Of a DNA stretch of 64,000 nt, positions 44,522 to 56,400 are shown piece by piece (within the stretch, counting starts at the first letter, position 1; each line of letters begins with the position of its first letter). The notes beneath the pieces were generated by a model. That model saw nothing but the letters and a program-made list of their open reading frames with translations. It did not search any database and was not told where the DNA came from. A program made the position numbers and the translations under genes. Source of the DNA: Saccharum officinarum (lineage: Eukaryota; Streptophyta; Magnoliopsida; Poales; Poaceae); contig CM036201.1 of NCBI GenBank assembly GCA_020631735.1, forward strand, positions 78,282,502 to 78,346,501. Direction: 5' to 3'.

Positions 44522-44814
44522 GGTGGATCATGACTAGCCACCTCGATACCTGCGCGTGCCAAGCAGCACAGCCTTATGTCGCGCGCCATAGGAGGCCCTC
44601 GGTTTCGTCGCGGCACCGAAGGGTGCTAATCGTGACACCATCATCGAACGCAACATAATAAGACATCAAGTTGTGATCGAAATTAACAGGTTCAAACTAC
44701 ATTCAGGAAACATACGGTTCAACCTTACATCCCAAAGTCAAGTTATTACAAGGCCTCACTCCTTCACAGGGAGGGCACAAAAGACGATCCTAACATTATG
44801 GCACGTGATGAACA

Positions 44815-45429
44815 CTAAGCATCATCCCAGCTCTCAAGATCTCCCCGTCATCACTGACAGGCCTACTCTCACTCGTTCATCTTCTTCCTCATCGGCTCTC
44901 TCCTCTTTCTTCTTCTTCTGGTTCTTCTTCTGGTTCGGCATTTGGGTCCATCAACCTCACTTCATCATCATCCTCAGCCATGAAGATTCCGAACCCATGT
45001 CCTCATCGACGTTGTTGTTTCGAGGCAGCAGGGGATTAAGCTCGTTGTTCAGCGGTGCACTTCTTCATGAAGATTATCATTGTATTCTTCAGCATTTTCT
45101 CAACTGTTGCTCGAGCTCAAACTGACGAGCTCTCAGAACGTTCTCCTCGTGCCAGGCTTCATCCCTCTGTTCCATCACACGGACCAACATGCGTTGACAG
45201 TTGCGGTTTGCCACTGTCAACCTCTGGACTGCAAGCGTTTCTTGATCACGATCATGAATCACTTGTTCCAGTTGTTGCCGTGCTGCATTCCTGGCAGCAG
45301 TCACCTCAGCCAACTCTGCCCTCAGCCTTTCCACCTCAGTAGGCTCAGGGCGGGCTCACGTGGAGCGAGCTGGTGACGCGGTGCCCTGCCCCCAGTGGAC
45401 TTACGAGCGGTCCTCTTGGTACGTGCCAT
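44815..45429 (-). pseudogene. Extra ORF with histone H3 tail-like N-terminus, copy 1 (broken by indels)
   Basis: ATG at 45429, 12 bases inside a CTTGTTGCTACAG^ATG context that resembles a splice acceptor. The first residues after Met are ARTKRTARKSTGGRAPRHQL; compared with histone H3 positions 1-22, 18 are identical, with changes at Q5, K14, K18 and T22. After about 26 residues a missing base in a C run shifts the frame. The next frame (45334-45089) is a coiled coil (VERLRAELAEVTAARNAARQ to EENVLRARQFELEQQL). Further indels follow before an acidic Glu/Asp-rich end and a TAG at 44815. Total about 205 codons. It lies between the primer binding site and gag, on the gag strand. Function unknown; I infer a chromatin-directed role. 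Copy 2 has a different set of indels, so the breaks may be sequencing errors. Confidence 0.75.
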
Positions 45430-46189
45430 CTGTAGCAACAAGATAAGATACGACTTAAAGTGAGGATCATTTAGGGGATACGAAATTTACTTTAGTCGGG
45501 AGTACAGAAATTTTTAAGGAGGGAGTAAATGATATGTATGATATAATTAAACATGATGCATGCACGTTTCGTACGTCCTCTCACCTTAGTAGAAACCTAA
45601 AGTTCTAACGCTAGGCGGTGGCATACATACGTTCTCTCATATAAGCGAAACTATCGGTCTACTCGTTACGCTGTTAGTGTACCTGCAGAAAATTTCATTG
45701 CAGCCCAACAATTCCCAATATAAGCACACAAGAAAGCAGTAATTTAAATACTTTCCATATACACATCCCCCAGATGTATATACTTCAGTATCAAAGCTAC
45801 CCGATATAGAGTTCCCACAATTAAGTGCTTACATAATTACATGGTTTAAACACGTAAGTATGCAAGTCACCAAAACTACTCTCCCCTAGACCGCCGGTTG
45901 GACGATCATGCTCTCACAACTCACACTTACCAGAGCGTCGAGGTAATTGATCCATACATTACCACCCAAGTGGATGGCATCCATACAATTTCACGCCGTA
46001 TGGACGACGAAACAGAAACAAACAAGGCCCCAAGTTAGTCTTTATAATAAGCCACCTAAGAGTCCTTATTTGGGCTAAGGGTTGTGATCACTGGCATACC
46101 TATAAAATAATTTTTAGAGTTTAACCCTTTTCGCAAACAAATACTTTTTGTTTTTAATTACCCGTAAGATGTGTTTAATGTTGAATTAT
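45430..46189 (-). other. Gypsy leader region, copy 1
   Basis: Untranslated leader between the primer binding site and the extra ORF. No frame of note. Nearly identical to 52659-53420. Confidence 0.6.
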
Positions 46190-46201
46190 GCTCCGGTACC
46201 A
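46190..46201 (-). other. Primer binding site, gypsy internal copy 1
   Basis: The minus strand reads TGGTACCGGAGC two bases after the LTR end, matching the 3' end of initiator tRNA-Met with two differences. It shows that the partial LTR at 46204 is a 5' LTR for this internal region. Confidence 0.8.
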
Positions 46202-46203
46202 GC

Positions 46204-46990
46204 TGTAACAGAACCGACCAAATTATAAGAGCACAAGTAAAAACAAGCACCGAAGCGCTCAAATTTCGAACTTGAGCCCATATAATCCCGGTAGTCAATC
46301 GAAATCACGAAGGATTTCAAACCAAACTGCTTACAACCAGGATCGCATCATTCAACATACACATCATACGTTACATTTCACAAGTAGTGCTGAAATAAGT
46401 TTACACAAACGAGTAGCAATTATTACAACCAAGTTTGAAAGTAGCGGAAGCATAACACACACTAGTTAATTAAATACTGCCAGTCTGGATGATCGACAAC
46501 CCGCAAAAGCATGAGGAAAGTACATAAAGATGATCACGCCCAGTGATCTAGTCATCATCACCCGCAGGGTGGAGACACGTCTTGCAGAATCCCTGATAAA
46601 GCATGTCATCTGCAACAGGAGGGAATAAACCCTGAGTACTGGAATGTACTCAGCTAGACTTACCCGTCGAAAACCAGAAATAAAGTGACACCAAGGATTA
46701 TGCAAGGCTTACACAGAGGCTAGCTGACATAACATTTTGCATAAAGGCATAAGTAATTGAAACTCTTATAATCTGTACTAGCGTTATTTTTTTAGCATTT
46801 ACCTGTCATCTATCTTAGCACCTGTACTAAACATGCACTTGATTATAATCAAACAACATTATTATTATATCCATAGCAGGTATATCATTATGGCAACATT
46901 GTATCATTCCCTTAACCACCAGTTCATTTAATGAGTTCTACGTTGCCGCTTGCTCAAGTCAATGCTCACTAACCGGGAGCGACGGCGATC
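46204..46990 (-). repeat. Gypsy LTR, middle copy, cut by the assembly gap
   Basis: 787 bp matching the first part of LTR copies 1 and 3, then Ns. It has about ten one- or two-base indels relative to both (for example near 46236, 46262, 46361, 46411, 46430, 46537, 46714 and 46782), while copies 1 and 3 agree with each other. Substitutions follow copy 3 (for example GCAGAATCCC). Confidence 0.9.
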
Positions 46991-47090
46991 NNNNNNNNNN
47001 NNNNNNNNNNNNNNNNNNNNNNNNNNNNNNNNNNNNNNNNNNNNNNNNNNNNNNNNNNNNNNNNNNNNNNNNNNNNNNNNNNNNNNNNNN
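46991..47090. other. Assembly gap, 100 N
   Basis: Exactly 100 Ns, the usual placeholder for a gap of unknown size. The missing sequence should contain about 4 kb of LTR and the pol 3' end if the tandem model is right. Confidence 0.98.
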
Positions 47091-50000
47091 ACCTCCGTTC
47101 CCACGTAGCATCACTCTCACTTCCCTGATTACTCCACATCACTTTGTACCACTTAACCACTTTACTTCTAGTTACTCGTTCCTGAGTATCGATCACTCGG
47201 ACTGGCTTTTCTTCATAGGTTAGGTCGGATTCCAGCCTGATATCACCTAAAGGAACTTGTTCCTCAGGAACTCGAAGACACTTTTTAAGCTGAGATACAT
47301 GGAAAACGTTGAATATGGCTCTCATCTCAGGAGGCAACTGGATTTTGTACGCAACAGCTCCACTCTTGCCTATGATCTGGAAAGGACCCACGTATCTTGG
47401 TGCAAGTTTCCGCTTAAACACCAAAACGTTGGACACTCTTCATTGGAGAAACTTTCAAATAAACGAAGTCTCCAACTTCAAATTCGAGTGGTTTTCTACG
47501 ACGATCAGCATAGCTTTTCTGTCTCGCTGTGCTGCAGCCATGTGTTTCTGGATGGTACGGACTTGTTCCTCGGCTTCCTGGACAAAATCAATGCCATAAT
47601 ACCTTCTTTCCCCAGCTTCTACCCAGTTTAGTGGAGTTCGACACTTTCGACCGTACAAGGCTTCGAATGGGGCCATCTTAATACTCTCTTGATAACTGTT
47701 ATTGTACGAGAATTCGGCTAAAGGTAACCATTTTTCCCAAGAACCCTTGGATGAAATGACGCATGCTCGCAACAGATCTTCCAAGATTTGGTTAACTCGT
47801 TCTGTCTGACCCGATGTCTGGGGGTGATAAGCAGAGCTTCTCACTAACTTGGTTCCCAGAAGGTGATGCAAATGCTCCCAAAAGCGAGCAGTGAACTGGG
47901 GACCACGGTCAGATATGATAGTACGAGGTATCCCATGAAGCCGGACTATCTGATTGAAGTACAACTCAGCATAGTCAGTGGGACGATAGTCCACTCTGAC
48001 TGGAATGAAGTGAGCTGATTTGGTCAAACGATCCACAATTACCCAGATGGAATTATGATTTTTGACAGTAGGAGGAAGCCGACAATGAAATCCATACTTA
48101 TCTCTTCCCATTTCCAGCCTGGAATGGAAAGTGGCTGAAGCAACCCAGCTTTCATGTGCACAGCTTTAACTCTACAGCAGGTGTCACACCTAGCCACATA
48201 TGCAGCTATTTCTTTCCGCATCTTGGTCCACCAATAAAGGGGTTTCAAATCATAATACATCTTATTGCTACCCGGATGGATGGACAACTTGGACGAATGT
48301 GCTTCGGACAGGATCTGATCTCTAAGCTCTCGGTCCTTAGGTACCACTAACCTATCCTTAAACCACAGCACACCTTCGTCATCTAACCTGAAATGCTTAG
48401 TCTCTCCTTCATTCATCTTCCGTTTTATGTGAAAGATACCCGGATCAGTCTTTTGGAGCTCAATGATTCTATTTCTGAGAGTACCACTGACAGTGATGTT
48501 GTACAGGACTGCCGGATGTAGAAGGCGAGATCGATGAAAATCAGTTTCAACTAAGGAATGACAATGAGACTTACGGCTTAAAGCATCCGCAACTACATTT
48601 GCCTTTCCTGGATGATAGTGCACTTGAAGGTTATAATCTTTAATCAACTCGAGCCATCTTCTTTGACGCATATTCAACTCGGGTTGGTGAAGATGTATTT
48701 GAGGCTTTTATGATCGGTGTAGATATTGCAGACATTTCCCAGCAGATAATGCCGCCATACTTTCAAAGCATGAACAACTGCAGCCAGTTCTAAGTCATGC
48801 GTTGGATAATTCACCTCATGCTTCCGAAGTTGCCACGAGGTATATGCAATTACTCGGCCTTCCTGCATCAAAACGCCTCCCAAACCTATGCCTGAGGCAT
48901 CACAATAAACATCAAATGGTTTCTCGATATTCGGTTGTGCCAAAACCGGAGCCGAGGTTAGGAGGGTTCGCAGTTGGTGAAAAGGCGCATCACACTCAGG
49001 AGTCCAGACAAACCTGGTGTCTTTTTGCAGCAACCGAGTCATGGGTTTGGCTATTTTGGAGAAATCCGGGATGAAGCGACGATAATAGCCAGCCAAACCA
49101 AGAAAACTTCGGACCTCGTGAACCGAGATAGGAGCCTTCCAGTTAGTACTTCCTGTACCTTGGCGGGATCCACCATAATTCCTCCATCGGACAACACATG
49201 CCCAAGGAAAGGTACTTCACGAAGCCAGAATTCGCACTTACTGAACTTTGCATATAGTTGATGTTCACGCAGTCTTGTGAGGACTATACGCAGATGTTCA
49301 GCGTGATCCTCCTCATTCACAGAATATACCAAGATGTCATCAATAAATACCACCACAAACTTGTCCAATTCAGGCATAAACACCGAATTCATCAAGTACA
49401 TGAAGTGTGCGGGGGCATTTGTCAAGCCGAAAGACATAACAAGATACTCATAAAGACCGTATCTGGTAGAAAAGGCTGTCTTTGGAACATCTTCTGGGCG
49501 GAATTTTAATTTGATGGTAAGCCGATCTTAGATCGATCTTGGAGAAAACTTTAGCTTTAGACAACTGATCGAACAAGATGTCGATTCGCGGTAGAGGGTA
49601 CTTATTTTTGACAGTGACTGCATTGAGAGGTCTATAATCTACGCACATCCGCAACGACTGATCCTTCTTCTTTACAAAGATAGCAGGACATCCCCACGGC
49701 GATGAACTAGGACGAATCAACCCTTTCTTCAAAAGTTCATTCAATTGCGCCTTAAGTTCAGCTAGTTCATTTGGAGGCATCCTATAGGTCTCCTAGAGAT
49801 GGGTGCCGTGCCAGGCAACAACTCAATTTTAAACTCCACATCCCGATCCGGAGGGAGCCCCGGCAAATCATCGGGAAAAACGTCCGGAAACTCATTTACT
49901 ACTGGAATTTCGCCAACGCCTTTGCTTGCACAGCATGAATTTCCCCCGACAATTCAACCTTTCTGGGAAGTTGTACAAGAAAACCTTTTTGATCTGTAGG

Positions 50001-51400
50001 ATCTCTGAGCATAACTACCCGAGCGGATGTGTCAATGAGTACCCCGTTCTGACTCATCCAATTCATGCCCAAGATAACATCTATGTCTAAACCAGGTAAA
50101 ACCAATAGGGCAAGCGAATAACTTCGCCCTTCTATCTCAAACTTAAGGTTCCCCACTACTTTGTTTGTGGAAATATTCCCACTTGCAGCGCTAATACAAT
50201 AACCCACACCTTCAACAGTATGCAACTTGTGTGCAAATTTAGATGCAAACTTAGGACTGATAAAGGAATGCGAAGCACCTGAATCAAAAAGTACCACTGC
50301 GGGGTGTTGGTCAACTAGAAACTTACCAGCGGTGACCACCTCACCAGATGGAATTTCCTCAATGCTGTTATAATGGGCGTGTCCCTGACGACTACCTTGG
50401 TTAACATTTTTCTTCGGGTACGGACAATTCCTGGACCAATGACCTGGCTTGTTGCAGTTCCAGCAAGGCATATTGCTAGGAGGAACACTAGAGCTGCTCT
50501 GTCCAGAAGTCCCCTTTGGCAGAGCGACGGTATAAGCCTTACGGAACCCCGTTTTTGCAGCAGGTTTCTTCTGCGGCGGACGGAACTTTGTATTCTGAGC
50601 AGGTGGGCGAGGGAAGACCTCGGTGTCGCTGAGGCCCTTGACTGAGAAGCACTTGCCTCAAGGGCCCTTTTACGGCTCTTAGAGGCAGAATAAATAGTAT
50701 TGTTGTTCTCCTGGGTCAAAGCATCGCTGATGAAATCATTGAAAGTAGTACATTTGCTAGTGCCCATTGTTTTCATCAGTTTTGGGCCGAGGCCCCTTTT
50801 GAAGCTAGCAATCTTTTTGGCATCGGTATCCACAAACTCGGTGGCATACCTTGCCAGGTTGTTGAAGGACTGCAAGTATTCAGTCAGGCTTTTGTTTCCT
50901 TGCGACAGCCTCATAAACTCTGTGTGCTTAATCGCCATAAGACCGGGAGGGATATAATTTCCTCGGAATGCCGCCTTAAACTGATTCCAAGCAATCAGGA
51001 CATTGGCAGGCAGTGTGGAACGATAGTGGCTCCACCAAATTCCCGCCGGACCATGCAACTGATGGGAAGCATATTCAGTTTTCAGCTCATCAGTTAGGCG
51101 TAGCAGACGAAACTTTTGTTCAATGGTATTCAACCACTCGTCCGCCTGCAGTGGTTCTTCCGCTTCCTTGAAGAGCGGGGGCTTTGTATCCAGAAAGTCC
51201 TTGAAATCGCTGTACTGATTTGGCTCTGGGCCCTGGCGGCCAGGACGAGCCTCTCGGTTAGCCAGCTGGCGCATAGCATCCGCCAACATGCGCTACCCTT
51301 CGACCACTGTCTGCATCAGCTCAGCCGGGGTAGGTGGTGGCGGAGGGGGTGGCTGTCCCTCATCCTCATTGCCACGACCCCGGCGTAGATTGTACGACAT
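47091..51400 (-). pseudogene. gag-pol: Gypsy internal copy 2: gag-pol, many one-base indels
   Basis: Gag ATG at 51400. A TAG at about 51294 interrupts it right after VVEG; the rest of gag reads to about 50620 (capsid-type region GIWWSHYRSTLPANVL, FDKFISDAL-like). The zinc knuckle [14 protein letters not shown] and protease DSGAS are in 50471-49899. The same RT, RNase H and integrase motifs as copy 1 follow, but the frame changes at about 49912, 49789, 49503, 49144, 48687, 48078, 47528 and 47417. Each is one base, mostly in short homopolymers. At the position of the copy 1 TAG this copy has CAG. The C-terminus with the chromodomain runs into the gap. Biologically it may be intact. Confidence 0.9.
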
Positions 51401-51560
51401 CTGCAAAATGCATAGCCAATGAGCACTGATGATGTGGGAAATTTGTAGATGAATTATTGCGAAATGTCAACCTGACTGTATGAATAGATTTCTCATAATA
51501 ATTAAGGCACAATAATTCATCACAACCGCACAATCCATTCTAGTGCATCATTTGACGAGA

Positions 51561-51761
51561 TCATACTTGGTAATCCAACAAGATGCTCTTTGATAAAGGC
51601 TCACTCACGGGGAGCACAACGGTTACCGGACCGTTTACGTTGCTATCTACGTGATTTTTGACCTTTTGCACGGTACTTGGATTCGATCTCAAGATTTTTA
51701 GTTGACTGTGAAAGGCTACTTCAAACTGACCACAAAGAGACTCCTCAATGAAGAGTTCCAT
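51561..51761 (-). CDS. Small frame of 66 codons, copy 2
   Basis: Counterpart of 44321-44521 with one residue changed. No recognised domain; low support as a gene. Confidence 0.2.
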   Translation of the reverse strand: MELFIEESLCGQFEVAFHSQLKILRSNPSTVQKVKNHVDSNVNGPVTVVLPVSEPLSKSILLDYQV

Positions 51762-52057
51762 GGTGGATCATGACTAGCCACCTCGATACCTGCGCGTGCC
51801 AAGCAGCACAGCCTTATGTCGCGCGCCATAGGAGGCCCTCGGTTTCGTCGCGGCACCGAAGGGTGCTAATCGTGACACCATCATCGAACGCAACATAATA
51901 AGACATCAAGTTGTGATCGAAATTAACGGGTTCAAACTACATTCAGGAAACATACGGTTCAACCTTACATCCCAAAGTCAAGTTATTACAAGGCCTCACT
52001 CCTACACAGGGAGGGCACAAGGACGATCCTAACATCATAGCTTACGTGATAACTACT

Positions 52058-52658
52058 CTAAGCATCGCCCTCCGAGTCGGTGTCATGGATCTCCCCGCCA
52101 TCCTCATCACTAACAGGCTCTAACTCCTCGTCTTCTTCTTCTTCTGGTTCTTCTTCTGGTTCGGCATCTTGGGATCCTGTTGACCTCCACTTCATCATCA
52201 TTTTCAGCCATGAAGATTCCCGAACCCATGTCCTCATCGACGTTGTTGTTTCGAGGCAGCAGGGGATTAAGCTCGTTGTTCAGGCGGTGCACTTCTTCAT
52301 GAAGATTGTCATTGTATTCTTCAGCATTTCCAACTGTTGCTCGAGCTCAAACTGACGAGCCTCAGAACGTTCTCCTCGTGCCAGGCTTCATCCCTCTGTT
52401 CCATCACACGGACCAACATGCGTTGACAGTTGCGATTTGCCACTGTCAACCTCTGGACTGCAAACGTTTCTTGATCACGATCATGAATCACTTGTTCCAG
52501 TTGTTGCCGTGCTGCATCCCTAGCAGCAGTCACCTCTGCCAGCTCTGCCCTCAGCCTTTCCACCTCAGTAGGCTCAGGCGGGGCTCACGTGGAGCGAGCT
52601 GGTGACGCGGTGCCCTGCCCCCAGTGGACTTACGAGCGGTCCTCTTGGTACGTGCCAT
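52058..52658 (-). pseudogene. Extra ORF with histone H3 tail-like N-terminus, copy 2
   Basis: ATG at 52658 after GTTGCTACAG. The N-terminal residues are the same as in copy 1 (ARTKRTARKSTGGRAP, then RHQLAPREP). A base is missing in a different C run from copy 1, so the frame change to the coiled coil (52563-52321, VERLRAELAEVTAARDAARQ onward) is not shared. A second change near 52360 leads to HRLNNELNPLLPRNNNVDED and MAENDDEVEV, and a third near 52180 to the acidic end, QDAEPEEEPEEEEDEELEP then a Ser/Asp/Glu-rich stop region (TAG at 52058). About 200 codons. Domain order: basic H3-like tail, coiled coil, acidic tail. The acidic end resembles histone-binding acidic tracts; that is inference. 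Confidence 0.78.
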
Positions 52659-53420
52659 CTGTAGCAACAAGATAAGATACGACTTAAAGTGAGGATCATT
52701 TAGGGGATACGAAATTTACTTTAGTCGGGAGTACAGAAATTTTTAAGGAGGGGGTAAATGATATGTATGATATAATTAAACATGATGCATGCACGTTTCG
52801 TACGTCCTCTCACCTTAGTAGAAACCTAAAGTTCTAACGCTAGGCGGTGGCATACATACGTTTTCTCATATAAGCGAAACTATCGGTCTACTCGTTACGC
52901 TGTTAGTGTACCTGCAGAAAACTTCATTGCAGCCCAACAATTCCCAAAATAAGCACACAAGAAAGCAGTAATTTAAATACTTTCCATATATACATCCCAA
53001 ATGTATATACTTCAGTATCAAAGCTACCCGATATAGAGGTTCCCACAATTAAGTGCTTTTACATAGTTACATGGTTTAAACACGTAAGTATGCAAGTCAC
53101 CAAAACTACTCTCCCCTAGACCGCCGGTTGGACGATCATGCTCTCACAACTCACACTTACCAGAGCGTCGAGGTAATTGATCCATACATTACCACCCAAG
53201 TGGATGGCATCCATACAATTTCACGCCGTATGGACGACGAAACAGAAACAAACAAGGCCCCCAAGTTAGTCTTTATAATAAGCCACCTAAGAGTCCTTAT
53301 TTGGGCTAAGGGTTGTGATCACTGGCATACCTATAAAAATAATTTTTAGAGTTTAACCCTTTTCGCAAACAAATACTTTTGTTTTTAATTACCCGTAAGA
53401 TGTGTTTAATGTTGAATTAT
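52659..53420 (-). other. Gypsy leader region, copy 2
   Basis: Non-coding leader between the primer binding site and the extra ORF, nearly identical to 45430-46189. Confidence 0.6.
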
Positions 53421-53432
53421 GCTCCGGTACCA
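53421..53432 (-). other. Primer binding site, gypsy internal copy 2
   Basis: TGGTACCGGAGC on the minus strand, two bases after the LTR, identical to 46190-46201. Confidence 0.82.
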
Positions 53433-53434
53433 GC

Positions 53435-56400
53435 TGTAACAGAACCGACCAAATTATAAGAGCACAAGTACAAAAACAAGCACCGAAGCGCTCAAATTTT
53501 CGAACTTGAGCCCATATAATCCCGGTAGTCAATCGAAATCACGAAGGATTTCAAACCAAACTGCTTACAACCAGGATCGCATCATTCAACATACAACATC
53601 ATACGTTACATTTCACAAATAGTGCTGAAATAAGTTTACACAAACGGAGTAGCAATTATTACAAACCAAGTTTGAAAGTAGCGGAAGCATAACACACACT
53701 AGTTAATTAAATACTGCCAGTCTGGATGATCAACAACCCGCAAAAGCATGAGGAAAGTACATAAAGACGATCACGCCCTTGTGATCTAGTCATCATCACC
53801 CGCAGGGTGGAGACACGTCTTGCAGAATCCCTGATAAAGCATGTCATCTGCAACAGGAGGGAATAAACCCTGAGTACTGGAATGTACTCAGCTAGACTTA
53901 CCCGTCGAAAACCAGAAATAAAGTGACACCAAGGATTATGCAAGGCTTACACAAGAGGCTAGCTGACATAACATTTTGCATAAAGGCATAAGTAATTGAA
54001 ACTCTTATAATCTGTACTAGCAGTTATTTTTAGCATTTACCTGTCATCTATCTTAGCACCTGTACTAAACATGCACTTGATTATAATCAAACAACATTAT
54101 TATTATATCCATAGCAGGTATATCATTATGGCAACATTGTATCATTCCCTTAACCACCAGTTCATTTAATGAGTTCTACGTTGCCGCTGCTCAAGTCAAG
54201 TGCTCACTAACCGGGAGCGACGGCGATTCGAATCGAATTCCTATCCAGCTGGAGGGGTATTTCTAACACTCACCGCGCAGGCCCCTGCCAGGGTCGCACA
54301 AGCCACCGTTTCATATGATTCAGGAATCGCGGGTCCGAATAATGTCGCGACCCCAAGGGCGACACTCTGCCAGGTGATAGGGACTCTAACCCCCCCTTGG
54401 TCTCACGCCAATGTCCCCAAGCACATCCTTTCTCTCCTCCAAGAAGCAACCTACCATTCGATTCCCGGCCTGAACCACATTACTCGGCTTCGCGGTCGGA
54501 ACGACTTATCCGGCCAACTAAGTGTTAGACTGCGTTCAACATGACTCAAGGACGTACAGCGAATCGGTCCTTAAACGACTCAGACGGGCATAGCTCCACA
54601 CCCAAGACGTGAAGTGTCTTGCGGCTGTACTATCGAACTCCCGTCCGGTCTCGATTTCATTTTAAGCATGGTTCCATCACGATAGCCATAAGCCACTCGC
54701 GACTCCTTCCTACATCTCGCGGATGACCGGAAATCACCCGACTTCTACCGTACTAAGCAGGGCTAAGCATTGACACGTGCCTACACCTAATATAGGATTC
54801 AGTACGATATCTGGACAAGGACAGGTATAATGCAACAAGTGTTTTCATATAACTCCTACAACTTAATGCAGTAAACAATTAAAAGTACTCAAGATTAATT
54901 TATAAATCATTAGGTTCAGCATGCACCGGGGCTTGCTTTTCAGAAACGTCGAGGGCCGGTGGTCTGGACACTCAGGAAGGTCGTCTGCGGGCACTCCTTC
55001 GCCTGCTGGATCCTCGGGCTCCTGCTGCTCCTGGTCCTCCTCCGGAATCACAGGCTCGAATTCGAGGAGTGTTACCCCCTCCGGTGCACCTATTGCATGA
55101 ATGCACAATAAATATAATGGATGCATAAATGGGTGCAACATGCTCGGAATGAAATGCATTTCAGAATAAAATACTCTATTCAAGTTATTTTACTAGTACG
55201 TGCAAATCTCTTCTCTAGTAGAGAAGTACTCACCTAATCTACTTAACCTAAGATAAAGCTGCTCATCCTCAGTTAAGGCCCTAACACCTAACAATTACAA
55301 AAGTAGCATGTCTTAGGATAATACACCATATCAATCAGCAAAACACCACAGAAAGTATTCTGGACAGCAGCTACTTGTTTTTACCACAACTGGAGATTTA
55401 CAATTCCAAAAGATATGATTTAAGACAATCTGGAAAGCCTAAGAAATGTACTACAATTCATTTTCAGACCTCAACTCCAAACTCCTAAGTTTTCCATGTC
55501 AAACTTCACAAGTTCCAGAATCTGTCCTCTCCAAAACAGAGAGTAGCAGATTTTGAACTGCCACTTTAAACAACAGAAACTCTCAAACTACTAAGCCAAA
55601 TGCTTCCAAATTTTTACACCAGCTAGTTCATCAAGTTTACTCCAACTTTGGTATTTACAAGTTTTCCAGCAACCAATTTTATCAAAGCCAAATTTAGAAT
55701 TACTACTAGCTGTCCAGAAAACCTAAATTACCAAGGTTAAATATTTATTGATGTGACCAACATTCTCTAAGACCAAACTAATACTACTACAAGTTCACAA
55801 ATGTCACAAAAACACCAGAAAGTAAGGTGTTCCCACCTAGAATATTTATTTAACCCATTTCTTAATTTACTTAAGTAATTAAGTGAAATTTCAAACATAT
55901 ATATAAACTGCTCCTAAAATTCTACAAAAATTACAGGGGACTCTCTGACCCAAAAAGAGACCACAGTAAAAATTTGAACAAGTTTTATTCACAGAAACTC
56001 CCTACACAAAATTCACAAGCTAATAAGGCTGATTTTTGCATAAATAGGAAACCCTATTGAAAAGTGTCAAACAACAGATTTCATATTTTTCTTAGACAGT
56101 CTAGGGTACCAAGACATTCTCCAAAAAGTTATATGAACATTGCACATGTAGAAAAATTACAAAAATTCATTTAAGTATTTCCTAGAATAACAAGATAGCA
56201 TTATAACTTGGAAATTAATTAAGCATTGATGCCCAAATTTTTACCAGAGCTAGGGCTAGCATAGAGTAACCTACCCACCAAATTTCATGATTTATGGAAC
56301 ACTACAGCTCAAGTTATAAATTTAACAAATTTGCATGCATTCCAAAACACATTTAAAGGATCTATTAAATTCTTACAGAATTTAAACATCTCATGCCAGA

